Positions 1-7,690 of a DNA stretch of 64,000 nucleotides are shown piece by piece; within the stretch, counting starts at the first letter, position 1; every line of letters begins with the position of its first letter. Origin of the DNA: Flammeovirgaceae bacterium (GTDB lineage Bacteria; Bacteroidota; Bacteroidia; Cytophagales; Cyclobacteriaceae); the NCBI GenBank assembly GCA_016709845.1, contig JADJMA010000034.1:1-64000 (forward strand). The letters are read 5' to 3'. Both the position numbers and the translations under genes were made by a program. Under the pieces are notes generated by a model. That model was not told the origin of the DNA. It did not search any database and saw only the letters and a list, made by a program, of their open reading frames with translations.

Positions 1-671
1 CCAAATGTACCCTTCCTGGAGTCTATTGACAAGATAGTTAATTACTACTCAACAAGTTGGGATAACCTAGTAGGTCATCCAAAGGGCAAAAACCTGCAGA
101 AATGATGCCATCTCCTGGAAGGACCTTGGTCACCACGGTGGATAAAACCGGAAGAGATAATATTGTGCTGGTTCCGATTAAAGCACAAGCCGGATACCTC
201 CAAGGAGCGCAACAACCAGAATACATTGAGCATCTTCCAACCTTTTGGCTTCCTGGTCTGAATCACGGAACGTACCGAGCTTTTGAAGTAAGCGGATACA
301 GCATGTTAGCCGATCGGACCGGATTTTTCCTGGAGATATTGTGGTGGGCGAATATGTTGAAAGATTGAAGATATTAAAGACGGCTTTGTTCATTTCTGGT
401 TAACAATGCGCAGGAAGTGGATAACATCGTTTTGAAACGTTGTCTGAACTACCTCGATAAAGGAGGTGTGATCATTTGTAAATCTGACAACAAAGACCCA
501 CAGTATCCAACTTTCCCACTACCTGTTGAGAATATTAAAGAGGTCTGGAAATTCAAAATCAAGCTCACCCGTCAGGCACCAGAACCTTCTGGATTGTACG
601 AGAGGATTAATGCCTTGGAGGGTGACATGGTGCTATTAAAAGAGCAACTTAAGAAAGCACTGCAAGGATAA
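1..671 (+). CDS. S24/LexA-type transcriptional regulator (XRE-S24), 5' truncated by window, frameshifted
   Basis: Three pieces in different frames join into the C-terminal part of a phage-type repressor. The window opens in frame 1 with residues PNVPFLESIDKIVNYY, the end of a helix-turn-helix domain and linker, which stops at about 103. The next frame (from 102) carries the S24 signature: an FEVSGYSM stretch, where the Ser is the expected catalytic nucleophile, and after a second shift near 340-420 a GDIVVGEYVE-like strand. The last piece (417-671) ends with the leucine-rich coiled tail usual for Bacteroidota XRE-S24 proteins. Family role: DNA-binding repressor that self-cleaves on damage signals. 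Both breaks could be sequence errors. The true start lies left of the window. Confidence 0.75.
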
Positions 672-950
672 TTACCTCTGTGACTTAAATAATTCTTCTA
701 CATCACTAACAGCAACGTTAATCCGCTTTGGTATTCCAAAGAGTTGAAATATTTTGCGCACTTGGGGTACATGGTAAAAGTGCCCTGTTTTTTTACCAAC
801 TTCTTTCTCAACCTTCTTAATCCAATTTTGAAAAGTTAACCAGCTCACCCCGTACATCTCTGCAAGTTGTTTATGAGTAAGAGGTTTTAAAACAAAAATC
901 TCTTGTTTTTCCAATGCTGCGTTCTGCTTCTCCATATTGTTTTGAGTCAT
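672..950 (-). CDS. small helix-turn-helix protein
   Basis: A 92-residue protein transcribed toward the S24 gene, the two stops being adjacent. Residues about 25-50 (KPLTHKQLAEMYGVSWLTF) read as a helix-turn-helix of the excisionase/MerR-like kind used by small phage and plasmid regulators. The C-terminal half is basic and ends in an acidic helix. I do not recognise a named family. Its promoter region (960-1125) is filled with a 10-11 bp phased repeat array, so it may bind there and regulate itself, but that is inference. It most likely belongs with the neighbouring S24 gene to a prophage or mobile element that continues left. Confidence 0.6.
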   Translation of the reverse strand: MTQNNMEKQNAALEKQEIFVLKPLTHKQLAEMYGVSWLTFQNWIKKVEKEVGKKTGHFYHVPQVRKIFQLFGIPKRINVAVSDVEELFKSQR

Positions 951-984
951 GAAGCAAGATTATATGGTGCCTAGCAGCGCTTAA

Positions 985-1125
985 ATGTTTATGAACGATT
1001 ATGAAGGAATTTGAAGGAATATGTTCAATTCTGAATCACAAGGGAAAGTCAACCACAGAAAATTGTTGTAAGAAAGTTGAAATTGGGTTGAACAAAAGTT
1101 GAAAGTAGTTGTAGGGAGTTGAATT
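985..1125. repeat. helically phased repeat array (KWTGAA core, 10-11 bp period)
   Basis: Plus-strand GTTGAA or GTTGTA cores start at 1065, 1076, 1087, 1098, 1108 and 1118. Degenerate copies (TATGAA, TATGAA, TTTGAA, TATGTT, TCTGAA) start at 990, 1000, 1010, 1020 and 1030. Spacing is 10 or 11 bp, one helical turn, so the cores face one side of the DNA. The array ends about 40 bp upstream of the small HTH gene on the minus strand. This suggests cooperative protein binding, either as operators or as iterons. The rest of the gene-free stretch 951-1313 holds only the hairpin at 1160-1205. Confidence 0.6.
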
Positions 1126-1159
1126 ATGCCCTTTCTAGACATTGTGTCTGAAATTGTTA

Positions 1160-1205
1160 CACCGTTTGTCAGCTAAGGCAGGCTTGCGAAAGCAAGTGGG
1201 CGGTG
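1160..1205. other. nested hairpin, possible structured RNA
   Basis: An outer pair CACCG (1160-1164) and CGGTG (1201-1205) encloses a 5-bp stem CTTGC/GCAAG (1183-1196) closed by a GAAA tetraloop. There is no following T-run, so it is not an obvious intrinsic terminator. No known riboswitch class is recognised. It lies in a gene-free stretch beside the phased array. Confidence 0.3.
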
Positions 1206-1313
1206 CATCCAAGCCAAATATCAGGTACATTCCTGGAAATGTTCAGTTCCTAAAAATAGTAGATCTTGCTTTATTGCTGTCGGAGGGGTAAGTGAGTGGG
1301 ATTGAAACATACC

Positions 1314-1586
1314 TTACTTGTTAAGAAAGCCACAAATAATGCCCCCGATCAGACCAAGCCCCAAAATTGGTGCATACTGTTTAGTCACCAGGGCATCAGG
1401 CAAACTAAAGACTAGCCCGATTAGACCACCTTTTATCCAGCCTGGCATTGGAAGTTCCATATTAATAATTATAAATCCTATGGCGAACCGGCTGATAAAG
1501 GACGCTGTCATGGCCACTGCCTTATCATCAAAAGTCATTGAAACCATTGGAATAACCGAGATTACACCAAAAGACTGTCCCAGCAA
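1314..1586 (-). CDS. small hypothetical membrane protein
   Basis: A 90-residue hydrophobic protein with about three membrane segments: a short one near the N terminus, one around FAIGFIIINMELPMPGW, and a C-terminal pair rich in Gly (LGLGLIGGIICGF). The motif of Pro-Met-Pro-Gly-Trp followed by a Gly-rich helix recurs in small uncharacterised bacterial membrane proteins. No catalytic residues are visible. The predicted start MLGQSFGV may be internal, because a TM helix normally precedes it. An overlapping ORF on the plus strand is its shadow. Function unknown. Confidence 0.45.
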   Translation of the reverse strand: MLGQSFGVISVIPMVSMTFDDKAVAMTASFISRFAIGFIIINMELPMPGWIKGGLIGLVFSLPDALVTKQYAPILGLGLIGGIICGFLNK

Positions 1587-1764
1587 TTAACCCTTTTTAC
1601 AATGTTTGTCATGGTTTGATATTTAGGTTTTTTTCTAGAAGTTTTTGAGCATTAATTTATGTAATCACTTTCTATTTTAAGTTGGTTGCGATTTTTTTTA
1701 TTTTTTGCTCTCCCCACATTTCTTTGTGCATAGTCTGTGAAATAGCGATGAGAATTAAAAAAAA

Positions 1765-1966
1765 GAAATATTCATGTGGTTCCAATCTTTATCAGAAAGT
1801 TCCTGGCTATTTTTAGTTGAAACTCTTCTTTGAGGAGAATCGACCATTTGAAATAATCTTCTGCACCAAGATGCTGAGTATAAGCATCGCATATAATTTG
1901 TTCCGCAAGCGTTACTGGTTCTTCTAATCTTTTTGTAGCGAAAATCAAATTTGTAGCGAAAATCAA
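1765..1966 (-). pseudogene. C-terminal remnant of unrecognised protein
   Basis: About 60 residues reading RLEEPVTLAEQIICDAYTQH and then the repeat-encoded AEDYFKWS segment. The upstream end contains a perfect 18-bp tandem duplication (gtagcgaaaatcaaattt, near 1935-1972) and no credible start codon. A reading shift near 1810 separates the two halves. It appears to be the surviving tail of a gene whose last ~32 codons were also copied to 25.9 kb. Family not recognised. Confidence 0.4.
1769..1864 (-). repeat. 97-bp direct repeat, copy A (coding fragment)
   Basis: About 91% identical to 25885-25981, same orientation, with one indel and a handful of substitutions. Both copies, read on the minus strand, encode AEDYFKWS-LLKEEF followed, in copy B and after one shift in copy A, by SQELSDK-WNHMNI. 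Copy A continues upstream to about 1966 as the end of an unrecognised ORF. It marks the left edge of a 24-kb accessory region. Confidence 0.7.
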
Positions 1967-2086
1967 ATTTTAACCGAGGGCATGTAATTTTCAGTCACGC
2001 TATGCGAATCAAGAAATGTCGATACTGCGGTAACACTTTCATTTTCAATGTTTGTCAATATTCAAACAATATCCTTTGTCGTGGAA

Positions 2087-2203
2087 CTAGGCTGCCAGCA
2101 GAAGCTTTTCCATACAGTTTTTGTTAATCGGTAATGGTTCGCCAAGCTCATGGCAAAATTGGACGACATTAAGGAGATTACTCTCAAATTCAAATATTGA
2201 CAT
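2087..2203 (-). other. possible 38-residue ORF or remnant
   Basis: A short reading frame beginning MSIFEFESNLLNVV. It could be a small gene or a decayed fragment just downstream of the DUF5519 gene. There is no supporting motif. On the opposite strand at about 2001 another tiny frame (MRIKKCRYCGNTF, with a CxxC pair) is equally unsupported. Confidence 0.2.
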
Positions 2204-2759
2204 GAGTATTTCTTTGACCATTAGCTGACATAGCAGCAAATGAATACGATCGTAAAATAATACGTTTGACCAATGACAGTTCATCCTGCGAACGCGGGCT
2301 GTAAAGCATAATAAAGTTTGACGGAATCTCTTTTAGAAAAGCCAACGGATGGAATTCTCCCCATCCTTTTACAACAATTTCCTTAGCGTCTGTCATCGGA
2401 AGAAACAAATGTAAGCTACCATCGGGGTATGGATGAATATGACCAAATTCCCGTTCCACTATCGCATGTGGATTCATAAGTTTAACCGTTTCGGAAAGAA
2501 ACAACCCATGTGCTGGGGACTTTGATATTATTGATGGCTTTATTTCTACAAAGCTTATGGTATGCGTCCAAAGCACAAGTTTGCGATGAATGTGATGGGC
2601 TCCGTTTTGAGACAATTGCTTGTGAGGGCTGGTCGCGGTGGTTAGTGGGGCACAGTCCTCACGATCCGAAAGTTCGAGTTCTTTCATTGATTTTTCAGTT
2701 TTTTGATACTTCAGCAATTGGATCAATAAATCGCTGATTATTTCCGGATATCCTGTCAT
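2190..2759 (-). CDS. DUF5519 (luciferase-domain) family protein
   Basis: The C-terminal 90 residues carry the features of this small family: EFGHIHPYPDGSLHLFLP, then KGWGEFHPLA, then IMLYSPRSQDELSLV and a closing helix ending in RSYSFA. The family is annotated from similarity to a domain next to bacterial luciferase-like proteins, and no reaction is established. The N-terminal ~70 residues look unconserved, so a downstream start is possible. The start codon overlaps the stop of the upstream TetR gene (TAATG), indicating one transcription unit in which the regulator comes first. Confidence 0.7.
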   Translation of the reverse strand: MTGYPEIISDLLIQLLKYQKTEKSMKELELSDREDCAPLTTATSPHKQLSQNGAHHIHRKLVLWTHTISFVEIKPSIISKSPAHGLFLSETVKLMNPHAIVEREFGHIHPYPDGSLHLFLPMTDAKEIVVKGWGEFHPLAFLKEIPSNFIMLYSPRSQDELSLVKRIILRSYSFAAMSANGQRNTHVNI

Positions 2760-3306
2760 TAGCTCATCATACTCCTTCGGAGAAATTGCAGGCTATAAGA
2801 AAAAACAATTCCATTCATCAACGGGAAGGAGCAAAGTGAATGAATTATTACATAGATATACCTGGAATCCACATCAGAACGAATCAGTCGCTCCTGTTTC
2901 AATCTATCGAAGTAGAGCACAAATTTGTTGAGTTTCTTTCTATGCTTTTCAGTTTTTGATACCAGTAATTCAGGCTTGCGAATGATTTCCCGCAGCAGGA
3001 ATAGCATCGAATTCGTTTTGAGAAAAGTAATGAACTTGATGATAAATCTTTTCAGTTTCGTTTCCAACTTTCTTCCAGATCCTGATCCCATGTGGATAAA
3101 AGGGGCATTAAACGCTCGAGCGCTTCATCGAAAATCCGCTCAAACATTTTCTCCTTTGTCCTAAAATAATAATGAAGCAATGCCGGTTGATTCCAGAGAT
3201 CCGATATCTCCTGCATCCTGGCCCCATCAAATCCTTTCGACTCAAACACCTTTCTTGCGGCCTCCAAAATTGCCTCTTCCGTGGAAATGCTTGTTTCTGC
3301 GTTCAT
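2759..3306 (-). CDS. TetR/AcrR family regulator (frameshifted)
   Basis: The N-terminal 60 residues are a classic TetR DNA-binding domain: TEEAILEAARKVFESKGFDG, a recognition helix ending in LHYYFRTKEKMFERIFDEAL. The frame shifts near 3060-3090, and the rest is a helical ligand-binding domain running to a stop that overlaps the DUF5519 start. The gene is divergent from the universal stress protein gene. A perfect 9-6-9 inverted repeat (3356-3379) sits between them and is a plausible operator. The break may be sequence error. Confidence 0.8.
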
Positions 3307-3355
3307 TTCAATGTTTTTTTGATTTTAACTTAGTACTTTAACAATCCTGTTAAAA

Positions 3356-3379
3356 GTAAAGTTATTCTATTAACTTTAC
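3356..3379. promoter_or_regulatory. 9-bp inverted repeat, candidate TetR operator
   Basis: The arms GTAAAGTTA and TAACTTTAC are perfect complements separated by 6 bp. The site lies 50 bp upstream of the TetR start and about 29 bp upstream of the universal stress protein start. Size and position fit a TetR-family operator controlling both directions. Confidence 0.45.
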
Positions 3380-3407
3380 ACCGTCAAGATATTAGACGAC
3401 AAGTTTT

Positions 3408-3850
3408 GTGAACGATGTGAAAATCATGATTGCAAGTGATGTGAGTGAAAATTCTTTGCTCATGATGGAGCAAGGCTTCAAGCTTGCTCGACAACTCAAT
3501 GGAGTTGTCTGGATTATGCATGTTGTGGACAATACATCACAGTATTCCATTGATGTTCCCGGGCTGCCTAAAGTTTGGAACTGGGAAGAAGCTGAGCAGT
3601 ACGCAATCGAATTTCTCACCAGGGGAACGCAAAAGTATTCGGACGTTGACAAAGAGATTGTGATCAGAATCGGAGATCCAAAAAAGGAAATAATCGAGCA
3701 GGCAGAAAAGCTTGACATTTCTTACCTGGTCATTGGAACACATGGTAAGACAGGACTATCCCATTGGGTTATGAGAGTAATGCAGAGTATTTGATAAGGC
3801 ACGCGACTGTGCCGGTTATCGTAATGCCTTATAGAAGAGAAGCTCACTAA
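3408..3850 (+). CDS. universal stress protein (UspA family), frameshifted
   Basis: Begins with a GTG codon and the UspA first strand VKIMIASDVSENS. The ATP-binding/phosphate loop region reads YLVIGTHGKTGLSHWVM. A shift near 3775-3795 moves the last strand (AEYLIRHATVPVIVMPYR) into another frame, after which it stops at 3850. Total length is close to the ~145 residues normal for a single-domain USP. The family buffers stress responses, often by binding ATP. It stands between a TetR gene and a lipid hydroxylase gene ahead of an RND efflux operon, so it may be co-induced with them. Confidence 0.85.
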
Positions 3851-3869
3851 AACAAAATATAAAAGAATT

Positions 3870-4490
3870 ATGGAGGTTACGCCAAAGAATGCCGGAACAC
3901 GTAAACTATTTGACAGCGTAGTGCTTGAACGATTAACACGAACGCATATTGCTGTACCAACTTCAATACTTGTTTTGTATTCGGTTGTCCTATTTTATTG
4001 GAGTCTGACAGATACTGCACTAACGTGGCGCATTGCTACCCCTCTTTTCTTTGCAGGATTGTTTGTGTTTACATGGGTTGAATACAATGCACACAGGTAT
4101 ATTTTTTATATGGCCACGTACTCGAAGCTGAGATCAAAGATTCAATACACACTACATGGTGTCCATCATGAGTATCCAAGAGATAAAGACAGGCTGGCCA
4201 TGCCTCCAATACTAAGCTTAAGCATTGCCACAATTCTGCTATTGGTTTTAAGATTAGTGACGGGTGACTATGTTTTTGCATTTTTACCCGGATTTTTAAT
4301 GGGGTACTCAGTTTATCTTGGCATCCATTACATCGTTCACGCCTTTCCACCGCCTCGAAACTTTATTAGAGTACTTTGGTTAAACCACAGCATTCACCAT
4401 TACAAGGACAGTGAATCAGTCTTTGGCGTTTCTTCTCCTTTGTGGGATTACATTTACGGAACAATGCCTCGTAATACCAAAAATGCTTGA
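3870..4490 (+). CDS. fatty acid hydroxylase superfamily protein (copy 1)
   Basis: A 206-residue membrane protein with the di-iron histidine boxes of the sterol desaturase / FA2H superfamily: EYNAHRYIFY, LHGVHHEYP, IHYIVHAF, and HHYKDSESVFGVSSPLWDY. There are about four membrane helices. Relatives hydroxylate fatty acyl chains of sphingolipids or act on other lipids; the substrate here is not visible. A close relative sits at 19416-20069. Both copies flank an RND efflux module, which is unlikely to be chance. The gene starts 19 bp after the universal stress protein stop, in a compact plus-strand series. Confidence 0.85.
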   Translation: MEVTPKNAGTRKLFDSVVLERLTRTHIAVPTSILVLYSVVLFYWSLTDTALTWRIATPLFFAGLFVFTWVEYNAHRYIFYMATYSKLRSKIQYTLHGVHHEYPRDKDRLAMPPILSLSIATILLLVLRLVTGDYVFAFLPGFLMGYSVYLGIHYIVHAFPPPRNFIRVLWLNHSIHHYKDSESVFGVSSPLWDYIYGTMPRNTKNA

Positions 4491-4547
4491 CGTTCGGTTT
4501 AATAGTCCAAAATGGTTTGAAGGCATTGCTTCTGTATTCAAATAGCT

Positions 4548-5176
4548 ATGAACAATTCTGAAAACAGGGAGAAAATACTTTCCTGTGCCGAGAATCTTTT
4601 AGAAAATACGGCACCAGAAGCATTTCTATGGATGATATCGCTCATCACCTGAACATGTCAAAGAAAACCATTTATGAGTCATTTGCAAACAAAAATGAAA
4701 TCGTATATCAGATCATAACCGTCCTTCGAAAAAGACTGGAAGGGTTAGTTGAAGCCACTTTTGACAAACCTGCCAACCCTGTTGAACGGTTGATAAAAAT
4801 ATTTATCTGCATCACATCCATGACGAGAGAAACTAGCCCTTCGTTGATTTACGATTTACAAAAGTATCACGAGAATGGCTGGCAAATTCTACAGGAGTTC
4901 AGAGACAATTTTTTGGCCAGCAAGATTAAAGACATTGTAATGGCTGGAATCAGGAAACACTACCTCAACGCAACACTCGATGTGAATTTCTATGTCATTT
5001 TTTTTCTTGAGGTGGTTCGGTTGGCTGGCAATGAAAAACTTTTCCCACGGGCAAAATATTCAGAACAGGCATTAGCAATCAATTTAATTGATTGTCTGGT
5101 CAGCGGGATTGCTACCGAAAAAGGGAGGCGTGTTAGCAAGAATCTGAAATTAAACAATCTTCAAAATCTGGATTAA
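4548..5176 (+). CDS. TetR/AcrR family regulator of RND operon 1 (frameshifted)
   Basis: The start at 4548 gives MNNSENREKILSCAEN, and after a shift near 4600 the frame continues as SISMDDIAHHLNMSKKTIYESFANK, the TetR helix-turn-helix. The C-terminal 120 residues are helical (ligand-binding and dimer domain). Length is about 205 residues, normal for the family. The gene ends 22 bp before the TolC-like gene and reads in the same direction, so it is probably the local, autoregulated repressor of the efflux operon. Confidence 0.85.
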
Positions 5177-5198
5177 ACCATAAAATAATAATCAGTTA

Positions 5199-6575
5199 AT
5201 GAGTATGAAGAATCTAAAGTCAGTATTTATCCTTTTTAATCTCTTCCCAGCAATACTTTTTGCTCAAGAGGTTCAACACTATTCTCTCAGGCAGTGTATT
5301 CAACAGGCCATGACCGAGAATGTTTCCATTCTCAAAGCTCAATTGGATGAGGAGGAAGGAAGGCAAAAAACAAAGGAAGTGAAAGCAACAGCCTTTCCTC
5401 AGATTAATGCAACAGGGGAACTGATTGATAATGTGCTGCGGCAAGCGTTCGTTTTTCCGGCAGCATTGGGCAATCCGAACGCCAGTCCAGATGATTACAT
5501 TGTGCTTCGTGCCGGGCTACCATATTCAACATCAATTAATGTGCAGGCAAATCAACAGCTCTTTAACCAAAGTCTGTTTACGGGTATCAAGGCTGCAAAA
5601 GTGGGCGAAGATTACTACAAGTTTAACCGTGAACGTATTGAAGAAGAGACAATCCACCAAGTTGCATCCTTGTTTTACCGCGTGGCCACTTTGAAGACGC
5701 AGCAAATTGTTTTGGAGACTAATCAAGAAGAATTACAAAAGAGCCTTGCCATCACCAAAGATCGTTTTAACAATGGCTTAGCCCGGAAGCTTGATGTCGA
5801 CAGGTTACGGATAGGCGTCACCAATATCGAAACTCAATTGGCCACCATAAGGGACAGTTATAGTGTATCGATAAGCCAGTTAAAATTACTAATCGGCCTT
5901 AACAAGGATTTTGCTTTCGACATTGATTTCCAATTGCCTGCTGATTTAGACTCTGCGTTCTTAAATTATACACCGACCTCATTAGCAACAGAATTCGTAT
6001 GGGAAGACAAGATTGAGTATAAGCAATTAACCACCCAACTCTCCTTGTATCAACTGGAGAGAAAAAATTATTCGGCAGGTTATTACCCGACCTTGTCTGC
6101 ATTTGCGAATTACACTTACCAGGGGCAATCTAATTCGTTTTTTCTGGCGAGTGATGCGAAGCCACTTTGGTTTGATGTCGCATCAATTGGCTTACGCTTA
6201 AACGTCCCCATCTTTGATGGTTTTCGAAAGCCTGCACAAATGCAGCAATCCCGTATCCGGCAAATGAAAACAGAGAAAGATTTGGCATTTGTCAAGCAAC
6301 AATCGTCAACCGTTAGTGAAAATGCTGCCAGGTCACTTGAAGTGAATTACAAAAATTTCCAGGCTCAACGGCAAAATGTTCTGCTAGCCAACAGTGTTTA
6401 CGATGCAACCGAGCAGAATTATAACGAAGGGATCAGTCCTCTAACTGACTTATTGCAAGCAGAGACTGCCAGAATCCAGGCACAAAGCCAGCTGATCGAG
6501 GCGTTGTTAAAGGTAAAACAATCGGAAATAGACCTGCTTAGGGCCAACGGTAACATCAAATCTTTATTAAACTAA
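5199..6575 (+). CDS. TolC-family outer membrane efflux protein (module 1)
   Basis: An intact 458-residue protein. Residues 1-22 form a signal peptide ending FPAILFAQ. Two outer-membrane-efflux repeats follow: the first starts HYSLRQCIQQAMTENVSILKA, the second ends in the periplasmic coiled helices EGISPLTDLLQAETARIQAQSQLIEALLKVKQSEIDL, typical of the family. It would form the trimeric outer membrane exit duct for the pump encoded at 7691-10820. Order TetR, TolC, MFP, RND in one direction marks a tripartite efflux operon. Confidence 0.93.
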   Translation: MSMKNLKSVFILFNLFPAILFAQEVQHYSLRQCIQQAMTENVSILKAQLDEEEGRQKTKEVKATAFPQINATGELIDNVLRQAFVFPAALGNPNASPDDYIVLRAGLPYSTSINVQANQQLFNQSLFTGIKAAKVGEDYYKFNRERIEEETIHQVASLFYRVATLKTQQIVLETNQEELQKSLAITKDRFNNGLARKLDVDRLRIGVTNIETQLATIRDSYSVSISQLKLLIGLNKDFAFDIDFQLPADLDSAFLNYTPTSLATEFVWEDKIEYKQLTTQLSLYQLERKNYSAGYYPTLSAFANYTYQGQSNSFFLASDAKPLWFDVASIGLRLNVPIFDGFRKPAQMQQSRIRQMKTEKDLAFVKQQSSTVSENAARSLEVNYKNFQAQRQNVLLANSVYDATEQNYNEGISPLTDLLQAETARIQAQSQLIEALLKVKQSEIDLLRANGNIKSLLN

Positions 6576-6606
6576 ATTCTAATTAATCTAATTCAGGAAT
6601 TATAAT

Positions 6607-7665
6607 ATGAAAAAACCATAATCGCTGTAATTATCATCATTGCACTTGTATTGATTAGTGCTTATGTACTCAAGAACAACAAGGAGAGGATGAAGGAAAA
6701 AACAGAGCTTGCAAAGGTTGCTAATGCAACAATTCCAGTACAGGTAGCAGTAACAAAGCGGGAAGCGTTGGGTGGTAGTTTTACAGCTGGAAGTTTTCGC
6801 CATCCAGACAAGTCGTTGTTTCCACTGAAGCGGCTGGCAAGTTTGTGAACATATCCGTTGACGAAGGACGATTTGTTCAGACGGGACAGTTACTGGCAAG
6901 AATGGAATATGAGACGCTTGAAGCTGATGTAAAGTCAGCAACTGCTAACCTAAAGAAGTTGGAAACTGATAAGGAGCGCTATGTAAACCTGGTAAAAACT
7001 GGGGGAGTTACACAGGCTCAGCTTGATGAGATCAACCTGAATTACATTAATGGGGAGGCAAGGTTGATAAATGCCAGGGAACGATTGAAAGACACTTACC
7101 TGACCGCACCTTTGCCGGTTATGTGAATAAGCGCTTCATAGAAAATGGCCAGTACATCGCATCCGCCAAAGAAGCTTTTGAGATTGTCGACCTGACGAAG
7201 ATGAAAATGGTGGTGAACGTGACAGAGGATCAAGTGTTGAAAGTAAATCAAGCCCGGCAAATTAAGGTGTCAGCAGATGTTTATCCTGATGTTAATTACG
7301 AGGCCCGTGTAAAGTTTGTTGGCGGGACTGCCGATGTCAACTTGAACTTTCCAGTAGAACTCCAGATCACAAATGTAAAAGACAAACCGCTTCGGGGTGG
7401 AATGTTTGGTCGAGCCACATTTGAATTGCCCGCGGCTGAAACTTCCCTTGTGATTCCCCGAGCTGCACTCTTGGGGAGCATTGAAAATGCTCAGGTGTAT
7501 GTCGTTTCAGGAGACTCCGTTATGTTAAGGGCGATTATCATCGGGAGGCTTTTCTCCAATAATGTCGAAGTACTTGATGGAATAAACGAAGGTGAGAAGG
7601 TAGTTATCAGCGGTCAAATCAACTTGACTGAAGGTGCTAAAGTAACAATCCTGAATGAAAACTAA
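6607..7665 (+). CDS. RND periplasmic adaptor (HlyD/membrane fusion) protein, module 1, frameshifted
   Basis: Three frames join into a normal ~350-residue adaptor. The N terminus is MKK plus a hydrophobic anchor (IIAVIIIIALVLISAYV). Breaks lie near 6640, 6830 and 7115. The barrel-sandwich/lipoyl part reads VNISVDEGRFVQTGQLLARM, followed by a coiled hairpin (KKLETDKERYVNLVKTGGVT), a beta-barrel segment, and a last domain containing LRGGMFGRATFEL and LVIPRAALLGS. It bridges pump and TolC in the periplasm. The breaks are likely sequence errors because the conserved segments are otherwise complete. Confidence 0.88.
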
Positions 7666-7690
7666 TTTACGTTCTTAGCACAATACTGAT

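Noticed and set aside
1318..1590. Plus-strand ORF opposite the small membrane protein
   Set aside because: It mirrors the minus-strand hydrophobic gene and has no start signals or family features. It is a shadow frame.
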